From contig CAYUPL010000008.1 of assembly GCA_964446655.1 (NCBI GenBank), forward strand, positions 1 through 64,000: 64,000 nt of DNA, given 5' to 3'. The position numbers and the translations under genes are program-made. The notes below the pieces were generated by a model, which saw only the letters and a list, made by a program, of their open reading frames with translations, ran no database searches and was not told the origin of the DNA. This DNA comes from Desulfopila_A sp964446655. GTDB lineage: Bacteria; Desulfobacterota; Desulfobulbia; Desulfobulbales; Desulfocapsaceae. Below, in pieces: positions 54,442-63,702 of this stretch (its first letter is position 1; each line of letters begins with the position of its first letter).

Positions 54442-55632
54442 TTACTGAACAATTTCACTGATAACGCCGGCACCTACGGTACGTCCACCCTCACGGATGG
54501 CAAATCGCAGCCCCGCATCCATCGCGATCGGAGTGATCAGTTCTGCCGTTACGGATACATTATCGCCAGGCATTACCATTTCAACACCATCGGGAAGCGT
54601 TACAATACCTGTAACATCCGTTGTTCGGAAATAGAACTGCGGCCGATATCCATTAAAAAACGGAGTATGACGACCGCCCTCTTCCTTACCGAGGATATAG
54701 CACTCCGCCTTGAACTGCGTATGCGGCGTAATGGAACCAGGCTTGGCTAGTACCTGGCCACGCTCGATCTCATCACGTTTGACACCACGCAGAAGAGCAC
54801 CGATATTATCACCGGCCTGACCTTCGTCTAAAAGCTTGCGAAACATCTCAACACCAGTGCAGGTGGTCTTATGGGTTTTACGAATACCGACTATCTCCAC
54901 TTCCTCGCCAACCTTGATAACACCACGCTCTATTCTACCCGTGGCAACCGTGCCGCGGCCTGATATGGAAAAAACATCTTCCACCGGCATCAAAAACGGT
55001 TTCGCTATGTCACGCTCCGGTTCCGGTATATACGAGTCCACCGCATCCATGAGCTCCCAGATGCATTTGGTCGCCTCTTCATCTTCCGGATTCTCCAAGG
55101 CTTTCAAGGCAGATCCCTGCACTATTGGAATGTCATCTCCTGGAAATTCATAGTTGTCCAGCAACTCACGAAGCTCCATCTCCACTAGCTCTATCAGCTC
55201 TTCGTCATCAACCATGTCACATTTGTTGAGGAAGACAACGATTGCAGGAACACCTACCTGACGGGCAAGCAGAATATGCTCGCGGGTCTGGGGCATGGCG
55301 CCGTCTGTTGCCGCAACCACCAGAATCGCACCATCCATCTGCGCCGCTCCGGTGATCATGTTTTTGATGTAGTCGGCGTGGCCGGGACAATCGACATGGG
55401 CATAATGACGCTTGACCGTCTCATACTCAACATGCGCCGTGGCAATGGTGATACCGCGTTCTTTCTCTTCCGGCGCTTTATCAATCTCGCTGAAGTCAGT
55501 GAATTTCGCCTGACCTTTTGTAGACAACACCCGAGTGATCGCTGCTGTCAAAGTGGTTTTACCATGATCGATGTGACCAACAGTTCCTACATTGACATGT
55601 GGTTTAGTCCTTTGAAATTTTTCCTTTGACAT
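54442..55632 (-). CDS. tuf: Elongation factor Tu, copy 2
   Basis: A 396-residue EF-Tu, identical to the copy at 37726-38916 except for the terminal Gln (EIVQ). The DNA also appears identical from 3 bases upstream of ATG through the penultimate codon, then diverges at once on both sides. It lies downstream of four tRNA genes, the tRNA-tufB arrangement known in enterics, with GAGGAG upstream of ATG. Confidence 0.98.
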   Translation of the reverse strand: MSKEKFQRTKPHVNVGTVGHIDHGKTTLTAAITRVLSTKGQAKFTDFSEIDKAPEEKERGITIATAHVEYETVKRHYAHVDCPGHADYIKNMITGAAQMDGAILVVAATDGAMPQTREHILLARQVGVPAIVVFLNKCDMVDDEELIELVEMELRELLDNYEFPGDDIPIVQGSALKALENPEDEEATKCIWELMDAVDSYIPEPERDIAKPFLMPVEDVFSISGRGTVATGRIERGVIKVGEEVEIVGIRKTHKTTCTGVEMFRKLLDEGQAGDNIGALLRGVKRDEIERGQVLAKPGSITPHTQFKAECYILGKEEGGRHTPFFNGYRPQFYFRTTDVTGIVTLPDGVEMVMPGDNVSVTAELITPIAMDAGLRFAIREGGRTVGAGVISEIVQ

Positions 55633-55685
55633 TGTTTTGTCTCCTCAGGCCTTAATAATTTATTCAGGTTATGTGTATCTGCCTG

Positions 55686-55761
<76 letters not shown>

Positions 55762-55782
55762 ACCATTATACATGCAAAAAAA

Positions 55783-55858
<76 letters not shown>

Positions 55859-55892
55859 CCTGATGAATATCTGAACAAAGTGAAGAAAGAGA

Positions 55893-55977
55893 TGGTGGAG
55901 GGGGGAGGATTCGAACCTCCGAAGGCTTGGCCGACAGATTTACAGTCTGTTCCCTTTGACCGCTCGGGAACCCCTCC
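55893..55977 (-). tRNA. trnY: tRNA-Tyr (anticodon GTA)
   Basis: An 85-base tRNA with a long variable arm, acceptor GGAGGGG/CCCCTCC, anticodon stem AACAGACTGTAAATCTGT (GTA), T arm GGAGGTTCGAATCCTCC and an encoded CCA. It is second in the tandem series. Confidence 0.97.
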
Positions 55978-56044
55978 ATTATGAAACAGCAAAAAAGAAG
56001 CTGCTTATTAACCTCTCAAAAACACTTTGTAAAGCTTTTTTTTC

Positions 56045-56120
56045 TGGAGCTGGCGATGGGACTTGAACCCGCAACCTGCTGATTACAAATCAGCTGCTCT
56101 GCCAATTGAGCTACGCCAGC
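56045..56120 (-). tRNA. trnT: tRNA-Thr (anticodon TGT)
   Basis: Acceptor GCTGGCG/CGCCAGC, anticodon stem CTGAT-TTGTAAT-CAG region (TGT), T arm GCGGGTTCAAGTCCC and an encoded CCA. It is first of the tandem tRNAs, about 8 bases after the proposed transcription start. Confidence 0.97.
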
Positions 56121-56134
56121 TTACAAAACTAGAG

Positions 56135-56163
56135 ATTGTACTGAGTTTGCAAAGAGAACGCAA
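56135..56163 (-). promoter_or_regulatory. Sigma-70 promoter of the tRNA-tuf operon
   Basis: On the minus strand TTGCGT, a 17-base spacer and TACAAT lie 15 bases before the first tRNA. Hexamers and spacing fit sigma-70 well. A transcript from here could run through the tRNAs into tuf, rpmG, tRNA-Trp and secE-nusG. Confidence 0.6.
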
Positions 56164-56267
56164 TATTTTTTTTATCATCTCTCTAAAATTCTCTGCCGAC
56201 CCAAAAAGGCAGCGACAGCTTATTCTCAGATTTTTCCAAAAAACTGCTCTGGAAATCGTATCATTGA

Positions 56268-56302
56268 GCAAAAAAAAAGGACCGGAGCAAACTCCGGTCC
56301 TT
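56268..56302 (-). terminator. Intrinsic terminator after qmoC
   Basis: AAGGACCGGAG and CTCCGGTCCTT form an 11-bp stem (56277-56287 with 56292-56302) around CAAA. On the minus strand a T-run (poly-A at 56268-56278) follows. It lies 24 bp after the qmoC stop codon, separating energy genes from the tRNA operon. Confidence 0.9.
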
Positions 56303-56325
56303 CTCGGGTTTTGGAAAAATACAAC

Positions 56326-57525
56326 TTATTCAGCAGTACCTTTGGCAAAAGCAGACTCGCGATACTTTTCAAATGACATGGCAAACGTTCTGTAAACCAT
56401 ATGGGCAAACTTTGTATAAGGCATATACAGAAACAACATCATAACACTGACAAGATGGAGATAATAGACAATATGTCCTATGGTTGCGAGTCCGGCCCAG
56501 CGGCAGACCTCTGCAAGGAGTCCGGTTACACCGACTGCCATAATCTCCCAGATGAGGAACCAGTCATAAAAGTTCCCTTCGATGCCGGACTGTTTCTCTT
56601 TTTCAGAACGAGCAGTCCACAGTATCCACATGCCATATAAAAGGGCAATGGCTGAAACGTTAGCCAGCAGTTTTACAGGATTCCAAAAGGTCATGGGACC
56701 ATGGAACCGAGGCCAGAACAACCCTAGTATATCATTAGCGAACAGTGACCAGCATGTCACAATAAAGAGCCCGATAAAGGCAAAGACCAGCGGTTTATGC
56801 CCTTTAGCTCGGTCGGTATTGACAGTACACTCCTCAAATCGCTTATGGCTGAGCATCTCAACAATTGACGGCCATAAGAACTGTTGTACAAATTGAACAA
56901 CCGAAGGCCGATACTCCCGGTTGAGGTCATACTGGGCCGACATGGCCTTCCACAAATTGGTGATACCTTTATAGGCGGCAAAAACGGCCAGTCCGGCAGC
57001 CGGCACCATGAAAGCAACTATAAAGAATATGTTTTTGGCATACCAGTGAAAGTCCCAGTGACCGAACATTCTTTGATAGCCGTAACCCGCCTGAAAATTG
57101 GCGTTCCAGTTATCCATCAGACCGCCCGATAAAAACCACATCACAAAAATAATGACCGCGGGAATGCCGATCAGCATCGGTAGTCCTTTAATGCTCGAGG
57201 CAAGAGTCGCCAATCCTCGGGGCCAGGCATAAAAGTTATAGGCATAGGCGCGGATAGCACCTAAAACTTCAGCCGGCTTGGCACCACGAGGGCAGTTTTC
57301 GGTACAATCGCCACACTGGTGACAAAGGAAAACATCCGGGTCGGCAAGTAAGTTTTCTTTCATTCCCCACTGAGACCATATCATCTCTTTACGAGGAAAA
57401 GGTTTCTGGTCACCTGAAAGAGGACAAACCACAGAGCATGTCGCACACTGATAGCATTTCTTTACAGTATCGCCGCCGACACCTTTGAGGTATTTTATAA
57501 ATTCTACATCTGGTTGAACATTCAT
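56326..57525 (-). CDS. qmoC: Quinone-interacting membrane-bound oxidoreductase subunit QmoC
   Basis: A 399-residue fusion of an HdrC-like ferredoxin part and an HdrE/NarI-like membrane part. The cytoplasmic N-terminus binds two [4Fe-4S] clusters (C24, C27, C30, C34 and C68, C71, C74, C78). About six transmembrane segments follow (from residue about 105) with histidines suited to heme b, for example in GHIVYYLHLVS. It takes electrons from menaquinol for APS reduction. It is the last gene of qmoABC. Confidence 0.95.
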   Translation of the reverse strand: MNVQPDVEFIKYLKGVGGDTVKKCYQCATCSVVCPLSGDQKPFPRKEMIWSQWGMKENLLADPDVFLCHQCGDCTENCPRGAKPAEVLGAIRAYAYNFYAWPRGLATLASSIKGLPMLIGIPAVIIFVMWFLSGGLMDNWNANFQAGYGYQRMFGHWDFHWYAKNIFFIVAFMVPAAGLAVFAAYKGITNLWKAMSAQYDLNREYRPSVVQFVQQFLWPSIVEMLSHKRFEECTVNTDRAKGHKPLVFAFIGLFIVTCWSLFANDILGLFWPRFHGPMTFWNPVKLLANVSAIALLYGMWILWTARSEKEKQSGIEGNFYDWFLIWEIMAVGVTGLLAEVCRWAGLATIGHIVYYLHLVSVMMLFLYMPYTKFAHMVYRTFAMSFEKYRESAFAKGTAE

Positions 57526-57635
57526 TTTTTCCTCTCTGTTTTAGTATCTAGAAGAAATCATCATTCATAGTGACCACTTTCGGTCTGCAACTGCAGTGAC
57601 GACATGCGCCACTGCAGAGGATGATAAAACGGGCT

Positions 57636-59903
57636 CTAGAAGCCTTTGAATGGGTTGGGTCCCATCTCTACAATATCTTCTACAAAATCTTCCAATAGTT
57701 TAGGAATCTTGTTGTAATCGGTTATGGCAACTTGCTCTGCAACAACCCGCTCGGATTCAAGACCGAGTGTTGAAAGGGTATCACCGATATTTTCCATACG
57801 TTTGTTGGCGATTTCTGAGCCTTTGACGAAGTGACACTGATAGTCATCACCATATGTACAGCCAAGAAGCATTGCACCGTCCATACCGGCCGACATCGCA
57901 TCTCTGATCCAGGCCATATTGACGGAACCGAGACAGCGGACAGGGATAAATCGAACCATATGGTTAAGCTTATGTCTCTTCATACCAGCCATGTCGAGAG
58001 CGGGATACGCATCATTTTCACAGACCAGCACCAGTATCCTCAATCTGTCATCGTCGTCTTCAGGTACTTCGATCGACTTGATCATAGATCCAATAAGATC
58101 GATGTTATAATCTTTAAATCCTATGATTCGCTCAGGACAGGCGCCCATACATGTCCCGCAACGACGACATCTAGTCGGATTGGGAAGTGGCGTGCCTTTG
58201 TCATCATCATCAAGCGCACCAAAAGGACATTCTTCCGTACAACGTTTGCACTGGGTACATCGCTGCATGAAAAATTCCGGGTACGTGGCATCACCTGAAC
58301 GTGGATGAACCGAGACTCCTCTGTCGGTAGACTCAAGACACTGAATCGCCTTCAGAGCAGCACCTGTCGCATCATCGACAGTCTCATCCATGGTGGCCGC
58401 TTTTCTGACACCACCACAAGAGTAGACTCCGGTTCGTCTGGTTTCATAAGGAAAACAGATGAAGTGAGAATCAGCATAGCCGTCAAAAAGATCAAGATCG
58501 GGCAGGCGGGGACCTTGGCGATAGGCCAGGTTTATAGAATGTTCATGAAGTGTGGTGGGCTCCATGCCGGCTGCCAGAACAACCATGTCGACATCGAGTT
58601 CGAGGTCGTCACCAAGCAGAGTATCCTCAACCTTGACCGACAGCTTCCCTCCGGCTTCCTCAACCTTCATGACATTTCCCTTGGTCATGAAAATGCCGTC
58701 ATTCAACTGCGTCTTTTTATAAAACAGTTCCATGTGTCCGGGAGTGCGCATATGCTGATACAGGATATATGCTCTACCGTCAGCATTGTCCCGGCATACA
58801 TATTGTGCCTGCTTCAGGGCCACCATCGAAGTTACAGAGTTACAATAAGGAAAATCTTCATCATTGTCGGCCCCACCAGGACTCATGATAAACGCCACAT
58901 TGGCAGGAACTTTTCCTTCTTTGGCCAGCTTCTCAAACTCCGCATTAGTAACAACATTCTTCGCAGTACCATGTCCGAGATGCTCAAATCGGGAAACATC
59001 AGCGGGTTTCCAGCCGGTTGCCAGCACAACTGCTCCAAACGTTTCTGCATTTGGGTCGACGGCGACATATTTCTGCCAGCCTTCGTTGGGGTCCTCCATT
59101 TCCCCTTTTTCAATTTTTTCTTGCTCTTCAACCGTCACTTTAGCAGGAGCATCCCATTCGTTCCGCTCACCAGTCTTCTTCAGGGATACGCGAAAACTTC
59201 CCGGTGAACCGGCAATACGAGCAACCATGGTTTCCGTTTTCACGGTAATTTTATCATTACCGTTTACCTCGGCTACTAGTGCCTCAACCGGATTATCTTC
59301 CAGATCTGTCCATGGCGCTTTACTTGGAAAAGATTGGCGCCATCCAAGAGCTTTACCGCCAAGAACCGCTTCTTTTTCTATAATGGTTACATCATAGCCG
59401 GCTTTGGCTGCCTCAAGGGCAGCGGTGAGACCGGCAACACCTCCACCCATGACCATAATCTTCTTATTGGTACCCTCTTCAAGGAAGTATGGTTCCGGAA
59501 GACTTGTTTTCTTTGCTCGAGTGCAAGCCATTCGCACATAATCCTGAGCCGTCTCATTAAGAAACGCGGCAGCTTCGGCGTGAGGCTCTTCACCTTCAGC
59601 AGGCTTCCCTTCTGCCCAGACGACCTGCTCACGCAAGTTGGCCCGAGTGGTGATGGTTCCCTCTCCGAAGTCGAACTCTTTCTGCATAACCCTGGGAGAA
59701 CACGCCGCTATAACAAACGTGTTGACACCGTTGTCCTTCATGTCTTTTTCTATCAGGGCGCGACCCTCTGGTCCACAAAGGCAATCTCCCGTCTTGCACT
59801 CCATGGACATTTCACCGGTAACAACTTCAGCGAGGGCTTCCATATCGAGTGCATCGCCGATGCCACAACCTGAGCATAAGTATGCGCTATATTTTTTATC
59901 CAT
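57636..59903 (-). CDS. qmoB: Quinone-interacting membrane-bound oxidoreductase subunit QmoB
   Basis: A 755-residue HdrA-MvhD-like fusion in the cytoplasm. Order: N-terminal cysteines (C10, C13, C36, C41, C43); an FAD domain with VMGGGVAGLTAALEAAKAG at about 150; two [4Fe-4S] motifs (C549, C552, C555, C559 and C579, C582, C585, C589); and a C-terminal MvhD domain (about 620-745). MvhD parts pass electrons between hydrogenase and Hdr in methanogens, so by homology this end relays electrons in the Qmo-Apr chain. Only 5 bp separate it from qmoA. Confidence 0.95.
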   Translation of the reverse strand: MDKKYSAYLCSGCGIGDALDMEALAEVVTGEMSMECKTGDCLCGPEGRALIEKDMKDNGVNTFVIAACSPRVMQKEFDFGEGTITTRANLREQVVWAEGKPAEGEEPHAEAAAFLNETAQDYVRMACTRAKKTSLPEPYFLEEGTNKKIMVMGGGVAGLTAALEAAKAGYDVTIIEKEAVLGGKALGWRQSFPSKAPWTDLEDNPVEALVAEVNGNDKITVKTETMVARIAGSPGSFRVSLKKTGERNEWDAPAKVTVEEQEKIEKGEMEDPNEGWQKYVAVDPNAETFGAVVLATGWKPADVSRFEHLGHGTAKNVVTNAEFEKLAKEGKVPANVAFIMSPGGADNDEDFPYCNSVTSMVALKQAQYVCRDNADGRAYILYQHMRTPGHMELFYKKTQLNDGIFMTKGNVMKVEEAGGKLSVKVEDTLLGDDLELDVDMVVLAAGMEPTTLHEHSINLAYRQGPRLPDLDLFDGYADSHFICFPYETRRTGVYSCGGVRKAATMDETVDDATGAALKAIQCLESTDRGVSVHPRSGDATYPEFFMQRCTQCKRCTEECPFGALDDDDKGTPLPNPTRCRRCGTCMGACPERIIGFKDYNIDLIGSMIKSIEVPEDDDDRLRILVLVCENDAYPALDMAGMKRHKLNHMVRFIPVRCLGSVNMAWIRDAMSAGMDGAMLLGCTYGDDYQCHFVKGSEIANKRMENIGDTLSTLGLESERVVAEQVAITDYNKIPKLLEDFVEDIVEMGPNPFKGF

Positions 59904-59908
59904 TATCT

Positions 59909-61168
59909 CTACCTCCTGGATACCTGAATTGCCTTTAAGGCAGCTGCAGTGGATGATTGGTTTGTGGTGACGACATCAGCGGCTTTCTTGGCACATCCTG
60001 CCGCTATCATACCTTTTTCGACTTCAGTAATTACAAAACCGCTGCTATCCATCTGCAGATCTACAGGAGCACCATCAACTGCCAGCGAAGGCTGCATTCC
60101 GGTCGCAAGAACAGCCATGTCCACCTTCTGATGAGCCTTGGTGCCGGTGACAGCGTTTTCAGCGACAACGGTGACACCGCCATCAGCTTCAACCACTATC
60201 TCAGCAACTTTGCCTTTAATGAAGGTGGCATTTTCATCCGCCATCAGTTTCGCTCTGAACTTCTCGTATTTCCCTGGAGTACGAAGGTCTATGTAAAACA
60301 CGTAGATCTTCGCTTCAGGATACCTTTCCCTCACATAGGTCATTTGCTTGAAAGTTGCCATGCAACAGATGTGAGAACAGTATTCCAGATGATTTTCGTC
60401 TCGCGAACCGGCACACTGCACAAAAGCAATGGATTCAATCTCTTTGTTGTCACCAGGCCGTACTATAGCTCCTCCGGTTGGACCGCCGGGAGAGGCCATA
60501 CGCTCAATTTCCATATTGGTTACGATAGCGTGAGATTGACCATACTTGAGAGTATCCATCTTGGTAGGCTCATAGGGAACCCATCCGGTGGCCCATACGA
60601 TAGAACCGACATTGATGGTGACTGTCTGAGACTTCATATCCAGATCTACCGCATTATATTTGCATGCTGCTTTTACCGCTTCGGCACCCTGAGATGAAAG
60701 TGCGTCCTTTTTGATGACATAACGACGCGGGAAGGCCATTTCATGGGGCAAATATGCCGCAGTTGTTTTGTTCATGCCAAAATTGAACTCATTGGCAATC
60801 TGGTCGGTACACGCCGCAGCGCATTCACCGCAGGCGGTGCAGTTGCTGTTGACATAACGTGGAGCTATCTCCAAAGTAACCTCAAAGTTACCAGGCGTAC
60901 CGCTGACCGATTTAACGGTGGTCATGGTATAGGTCCTGATCTTACGGTTATCTTTGATACGACGGAAATTGATCTCAAGCCCACAGCTTGGGGGACACAG
61001 CTTAGGAAAATACTGATTAAGCTGGGCAACCCGACCACCAAAATATGCGTTCTTCTCAATCAGAAACACATCATTTCCGACTTCTGCGGCTTCAAGGGCT
61101 GCGGTGAGCCCACTGATACCACCGCCTACGACCAAAACTGCACCCGAGGTGCCTTGCTCGTCAGTCAT
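59909..61168 (-). CDS. qmoA: Quinone-interacting membrane-bound oxidoreductase subunit QmoA
   Basis: A 419-residue HdrA-like flavoprotein. The FAD motif is VVGGGISGLTAALEAAEVG, followed by YFGGRVAQLNQYFPKLCPPS; one CxxCxxCxxxC set lies at C110, C113, C116, C120, and the flavin end motif at the C-terminus. ATG 61168 follows GGAGG by 5 bases; upstream in-frame codons are not conserved. It begins the qmoABC unit after a 373-bp space that holds an inverted repeat and a Rex-like site. Confidence 0.95.
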   Translation of the reverse strand: MTDEQGTSGAVLVVGGGISGLTAALEAAEVGNDVFLIEKNAYFGGRVAQLNQYFPKLCPPSCGLEINFRRIKDNRKIRTYTMTTVKSVSGTPGNFEVTLEIAPRYVNSNCTACGECAAACTDQIANEFNFGMNKTTAAYLPHEMAFPRRYVIKKDALSSQGAEAVKAACKYNAVDLDMKSQTVTINVGSIVWATGWVPYEPTKMDTLKYGQSHAIVTNMEIERMASPGGPTGGAIVRPGDNKEIESIAFVQCAGSRDENHLEYCSHICCMATFKQMTYVRERYPEAKIYVFYIDLRTPGKYEKFRAKLMADENATFIKGKVAEIVVEADGGVTVVAENAVTGTKAHQKVDMAVLATGMQPSLAVDGAPVDLQMDSSGFVITEVEKGMIAAGCAKKAADVVTTNQSSTAAALKAIQVSRR

Positions 61169-61185
61169 ACTTTCCTCCATTGTTG

Positions 61186-61203
61186 CTCTTAAAATATTAA
61201 CAA
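61186..61203 (-). promoter_or_regulatory. Rex-like palindrome upstream of qmoA (candidate operator)
   Basis: On the minus strand the sequence is TTGTTAA-TATT-TTAAGAG. Against the redox repressor Rex consensus TTGTTAA-N4-TTAACAA it matches 12 of 14 defined positions with correct spacing. It lies 17 bases before the qmoA start codon. No promoter with good hexamers was found adjacent, so function is uncertain. Confidence 0.35.
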
Positions 61204-61258
61204 TTGATATTGAAATACACGCGAACCCGTTGAGGACTATCAAGGGGTAATATCAATT
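61202..61258 (-). promoter_or_regulatory. Nested inverted repeat in the qmoABC leader
   Basis: AATTGATATT (61202-61211) and AATATCAATT (61249-61258) are exact reverse complements. Inside, ACCC-g-TTGA and TCAA-g-GGGT (61225-61233 and 61240-61248) form a second stem stacked directly on the outer repeat on one side, leaving a 13-base bulge on the other. It could fold in the mRNA leader or serve as a DNA operator. I do not recognise the family. Confidence 0.4.
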
Positions 61259-61471
61259 CTGGAACTACTCCTCAGAACTGAATAATTCTTGAGGCAATCA
61301 ATAGCCGATTATGTGGCGCCCTTGAAGTTCCTTTGCAATAATTCATTCCAGAACGCCTGGGACACTGCTCGCCTAAAAGACCACTCATATGTCTTTGCCG
61401 GCGGGGTTGGCTTATATCAGATTACGCCGATAGTGATACTCGCAATCTCAGATAAGCTAACACCGACCATA

Positions 61472-61510
61472 GAAAAAATCTCCAGGAGCCATTGGCTCCT
61501 GGAGATTTTT
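61472..61510 (-). terminator. Intrinsic terminator after aprA
   Basis: Eighteen bases (61474-61491) are exactly complementary to 61493-61510, including TCTCCAGGAGCCA / TGGCTCCTGGAGA. T-runs exist in both directions. It lies 31 bp after the aprA stop codon. Confidence 0.9.
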
Positions 61511-61541
61511 CTTATAACATCATGCAGTTAAAACCGAAACA

Positions 61542-63560
61542 TTATAACCAGGGCTCGGTCTCAATGATGTTCAGACATTCAACCTTTTCACACTTCCACT
61601 CTTCTGTTTCCGGGTTGAAGGTTGAGTTAACAAAACACTTCCAGTTTTCGTCATCACAGGTGGGATAATCGGACCTGTAGTAGAAACCTGGGTAGCGAGA
61701 TTCCTTACGGAATTCGATGTGACGGATATGGGTCTCAACACACCAGATGCGGTGGTAATTCTCCCAGCAGCGGAGAAGCTCATGCAGGTCACCGGCCGCC
61801 ATTTTCCCGGCATCTTCACGAAGGAGCTTGAGAAGATCCAGACAGATGTTGAGCAGTTTTCCTGAGGTCATGTAGTATGTTGCCACACCACCACCATACT
61901 CATCGGTTGCTTTCATGAGACGCATCATCAAACCGGCTGGTTTGCAGTAGTTTGGATTGACATCTGCAGCAGTGGAAGCGCCGACAAACTCATGATAACG
62001 CTTAACCGGAGCGTAGATCTCGTCAGCGAGTTCCTGCGCGGTCTGCTTCAGTTCAGGTTTGAAATCGGCATTGTCACGACAGAACTTCACCATCTGCTTA
62101 GCACAAATACGTCCTTCAGCATGAGAACCGGAGGAGAACTTGTGACCGGAAGCACCAACACCGTCGCCTGCGGTAAAGAGACCGTCAACGGTGGTCATAC
62201 GGTTATAGCCCCACTTGTACTTGTGAGAACGGGAATCATTTTTAACATCCGGTACCCAGTCTTCTTCCGGACCTGAGGTCCAGATACCACAACAGCCTGA
62301 GTGAGATCCGAGCATGTATGGTTCGGTCGGCATAATCTCAGAACCAATTTTTTCAGGCTCGATGTTCATACCGGCCCACAGACCTGCCTGACCAACGGAC
62401 ATATCAAGGAAGTCTTCCCATGCTTCAGACTCAAGATGTTTCCAGAACTTCTTCAAGGACTTCTCATCCATGCCGGCGGCTTTACGATCATCCAGGAAGG
62501 CATTCAAGGCGACGTCGGTAGCCATGTAGATCGGTCCACGTCCAGCCTTGAGCTCATTGATCATAAGGTGGTTACGCAGACAGGTGGGAGTAACTGCTGA
62601 TGCTCCATAGGGCATGAATTTGCCAAGCTCGTCTTTTACTGAATCGCTGTTGGCATAAAACTCACCAAGGCCGTTGGAAACTTTGGCTTTGAAAAGAAGG
62701 AACCATGCACCGACAGGACCGTAGCCATCTTTGAAACGGGCTGGGGTAAAACGGTTTTCCATCATGGTCAGGGTTGCACCGACCTGAGCTGCCAGTGTGT
62801 AGGTGGAACCGGCATTCCATACCGGATACCAGGCACGGCCTTTTCCTTCACCGGTAGAACGCGGACGGAAAATATTAACCGCACCACCACAAGCTACCAA
62901 GGCTGTCTTGCAACGGAAAACAAAAACTTTATTTTCACGTGTGGAGAATCCTGCAGCACCGGCTATCTGGTTTGGCTTGTTCTTGTCAAGCAACAACTTG
63001 ACGATGAATACACGCTCAATAATATTGTCGGCACCCAGTGCAGTGGCCGCAGGCTCTGCAACGATACACTTGTAAGACTCACCATTGATCATGATCTGCC
63101 ATTTTCCTGTACGTACGGGAGTTCCTCCCTCACGCAGGGTTGGCGCGGGCTTGGCACCGTCGAGGTTCTCGCCGTCGGCGTCTTTTTTCCAAATGGGCAG
63201 ACCCCATTCTTCAAAAAGCTTAACGGACTCATCAACGTGACGGCCACAGTCGTAAATAAGATCTTCACGGACAACGCCCATAAGATCGTTACGAACCATT
63301 TTCACATAGCTCTCGATAGGATTCTCACCAATATAGGTGTTGATAGCTGAAAGACCCTGGGCAACAGCACCGGAACGCTCAAGTGATGCTTTATCGACAA
63401 GAACGATTTTCAGATCTTCAGGTGCCCACTTCTTGATTTCAAAAGCAGTGCCACACGCAGCCATACCGCCGCCGATGATAAGAACGTCTACGTCCTGCTC
63501 AACGACTTCCGGATTCACTACGGCCTTCAATTCACCTTTCGGTTTATTTGGTAATGCCAT
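61542..63560 (-). CDS. aprA: Adenylylsulfate (APS) reductase alpha subunit
   Basis: A 672-residue flavoprotein of the fumarate-reductase/succinate-dehydrogenase fold. With AprB it reduces APS to sulfite and AMP in the cytoplasm. FAD motif DVLIIGGGMAACGTAF at 25-40; ARSERSGAV-type loop as KASLERSGAVAQGLSA; NHLMINELKAGRGPIYMAT and SGSHAEGRICAKQMVKF are family blocks. The length is normal for sulfate reducers. It follows aprB after 142 bp and is followed by its own terminator and qmoABC. Confidence 0.97.
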   Translation of the reverse strand: MALPNKPKGELKAVVNPEVVEQDVDVLIIGGGMAACGTAFEIKKWAPEDLKIVLVDKASLERSGAVAQGLSAINTYIGENPIESYVKMVRNDLMGVVREDLIYDCGRHVDESVKLFEEWGLPIWKKDADGENLDGAKPAPTLREGGTPVRTGKWQIMINGESYKCIVAEPAATALGADNIIERVFIVKLLLDKNKPNQIAGAAGFSTRENKVFVFRCKTALVACGGAVNIFRPRSTGEGKGRAWYPVWNAGSTYTLAAQVGATLTMMENRFTPARFKDGYGPVGAWFLLFKAKVSNGLGEFYANSDSVKDELGKFMPYGASAVTPTCLRNHLMINELKAGRGPIYMATDVALNAFLDDRKAAGMDEKSLKKFWKHLESEAWEDFLDMSVGQAGLWAGMNIEPEKIGSEIMPTEPYMLGSHSGCCGIWTSGPEEDWVPDVKNDSRSHKYKWGYNRMTTVDGLFTAGDGVGASGHKFSSGSHAEGRICAKQMVKFCRDNADFKPELKQTAQELADEIYAPVKRYHEFVGASTAADVNPNYCKPAGLMMRLMKATDEYGGGVATYYMTSGKLLNICLDLLKLLREDAGKMAAGDLHELLRCWENYHRIWCVETHIRHIEFRKESRYPGFYYRSDYPTCDDENWKCFVNSTFNPETEEWKCEKVECLNIIETEPWL

Positions 63561-63702
63561 ATTTAAATCTCCTCATTATATCATAAAGATTTGGTTTACG
63601 ATTATTCCCTCTCTGTGTCCAAGAGAGCAATTACCTGCAGTTTTTCTGCAAGAGCGAAGCCCTCCTCTAGACACTTACCCGGTTCGGCCTTTCGTAGCAG
63701 CC

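Larger units (their letters stand above)
61169..61541. other. aprA-qmoA intergenic region
   Basis: This 373-bp region holds, in transcription order, the aprA terminator (61472-61510), then about 200 bp with no recognised gene, then the nested inverted repeat (61202-61258) and Rex-like site (61186-61203) before qmoA. The terminator implies that qmoABC has its own promoter in this space, although I could not identify the hexamers with confidence. Confidence 0.6.
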
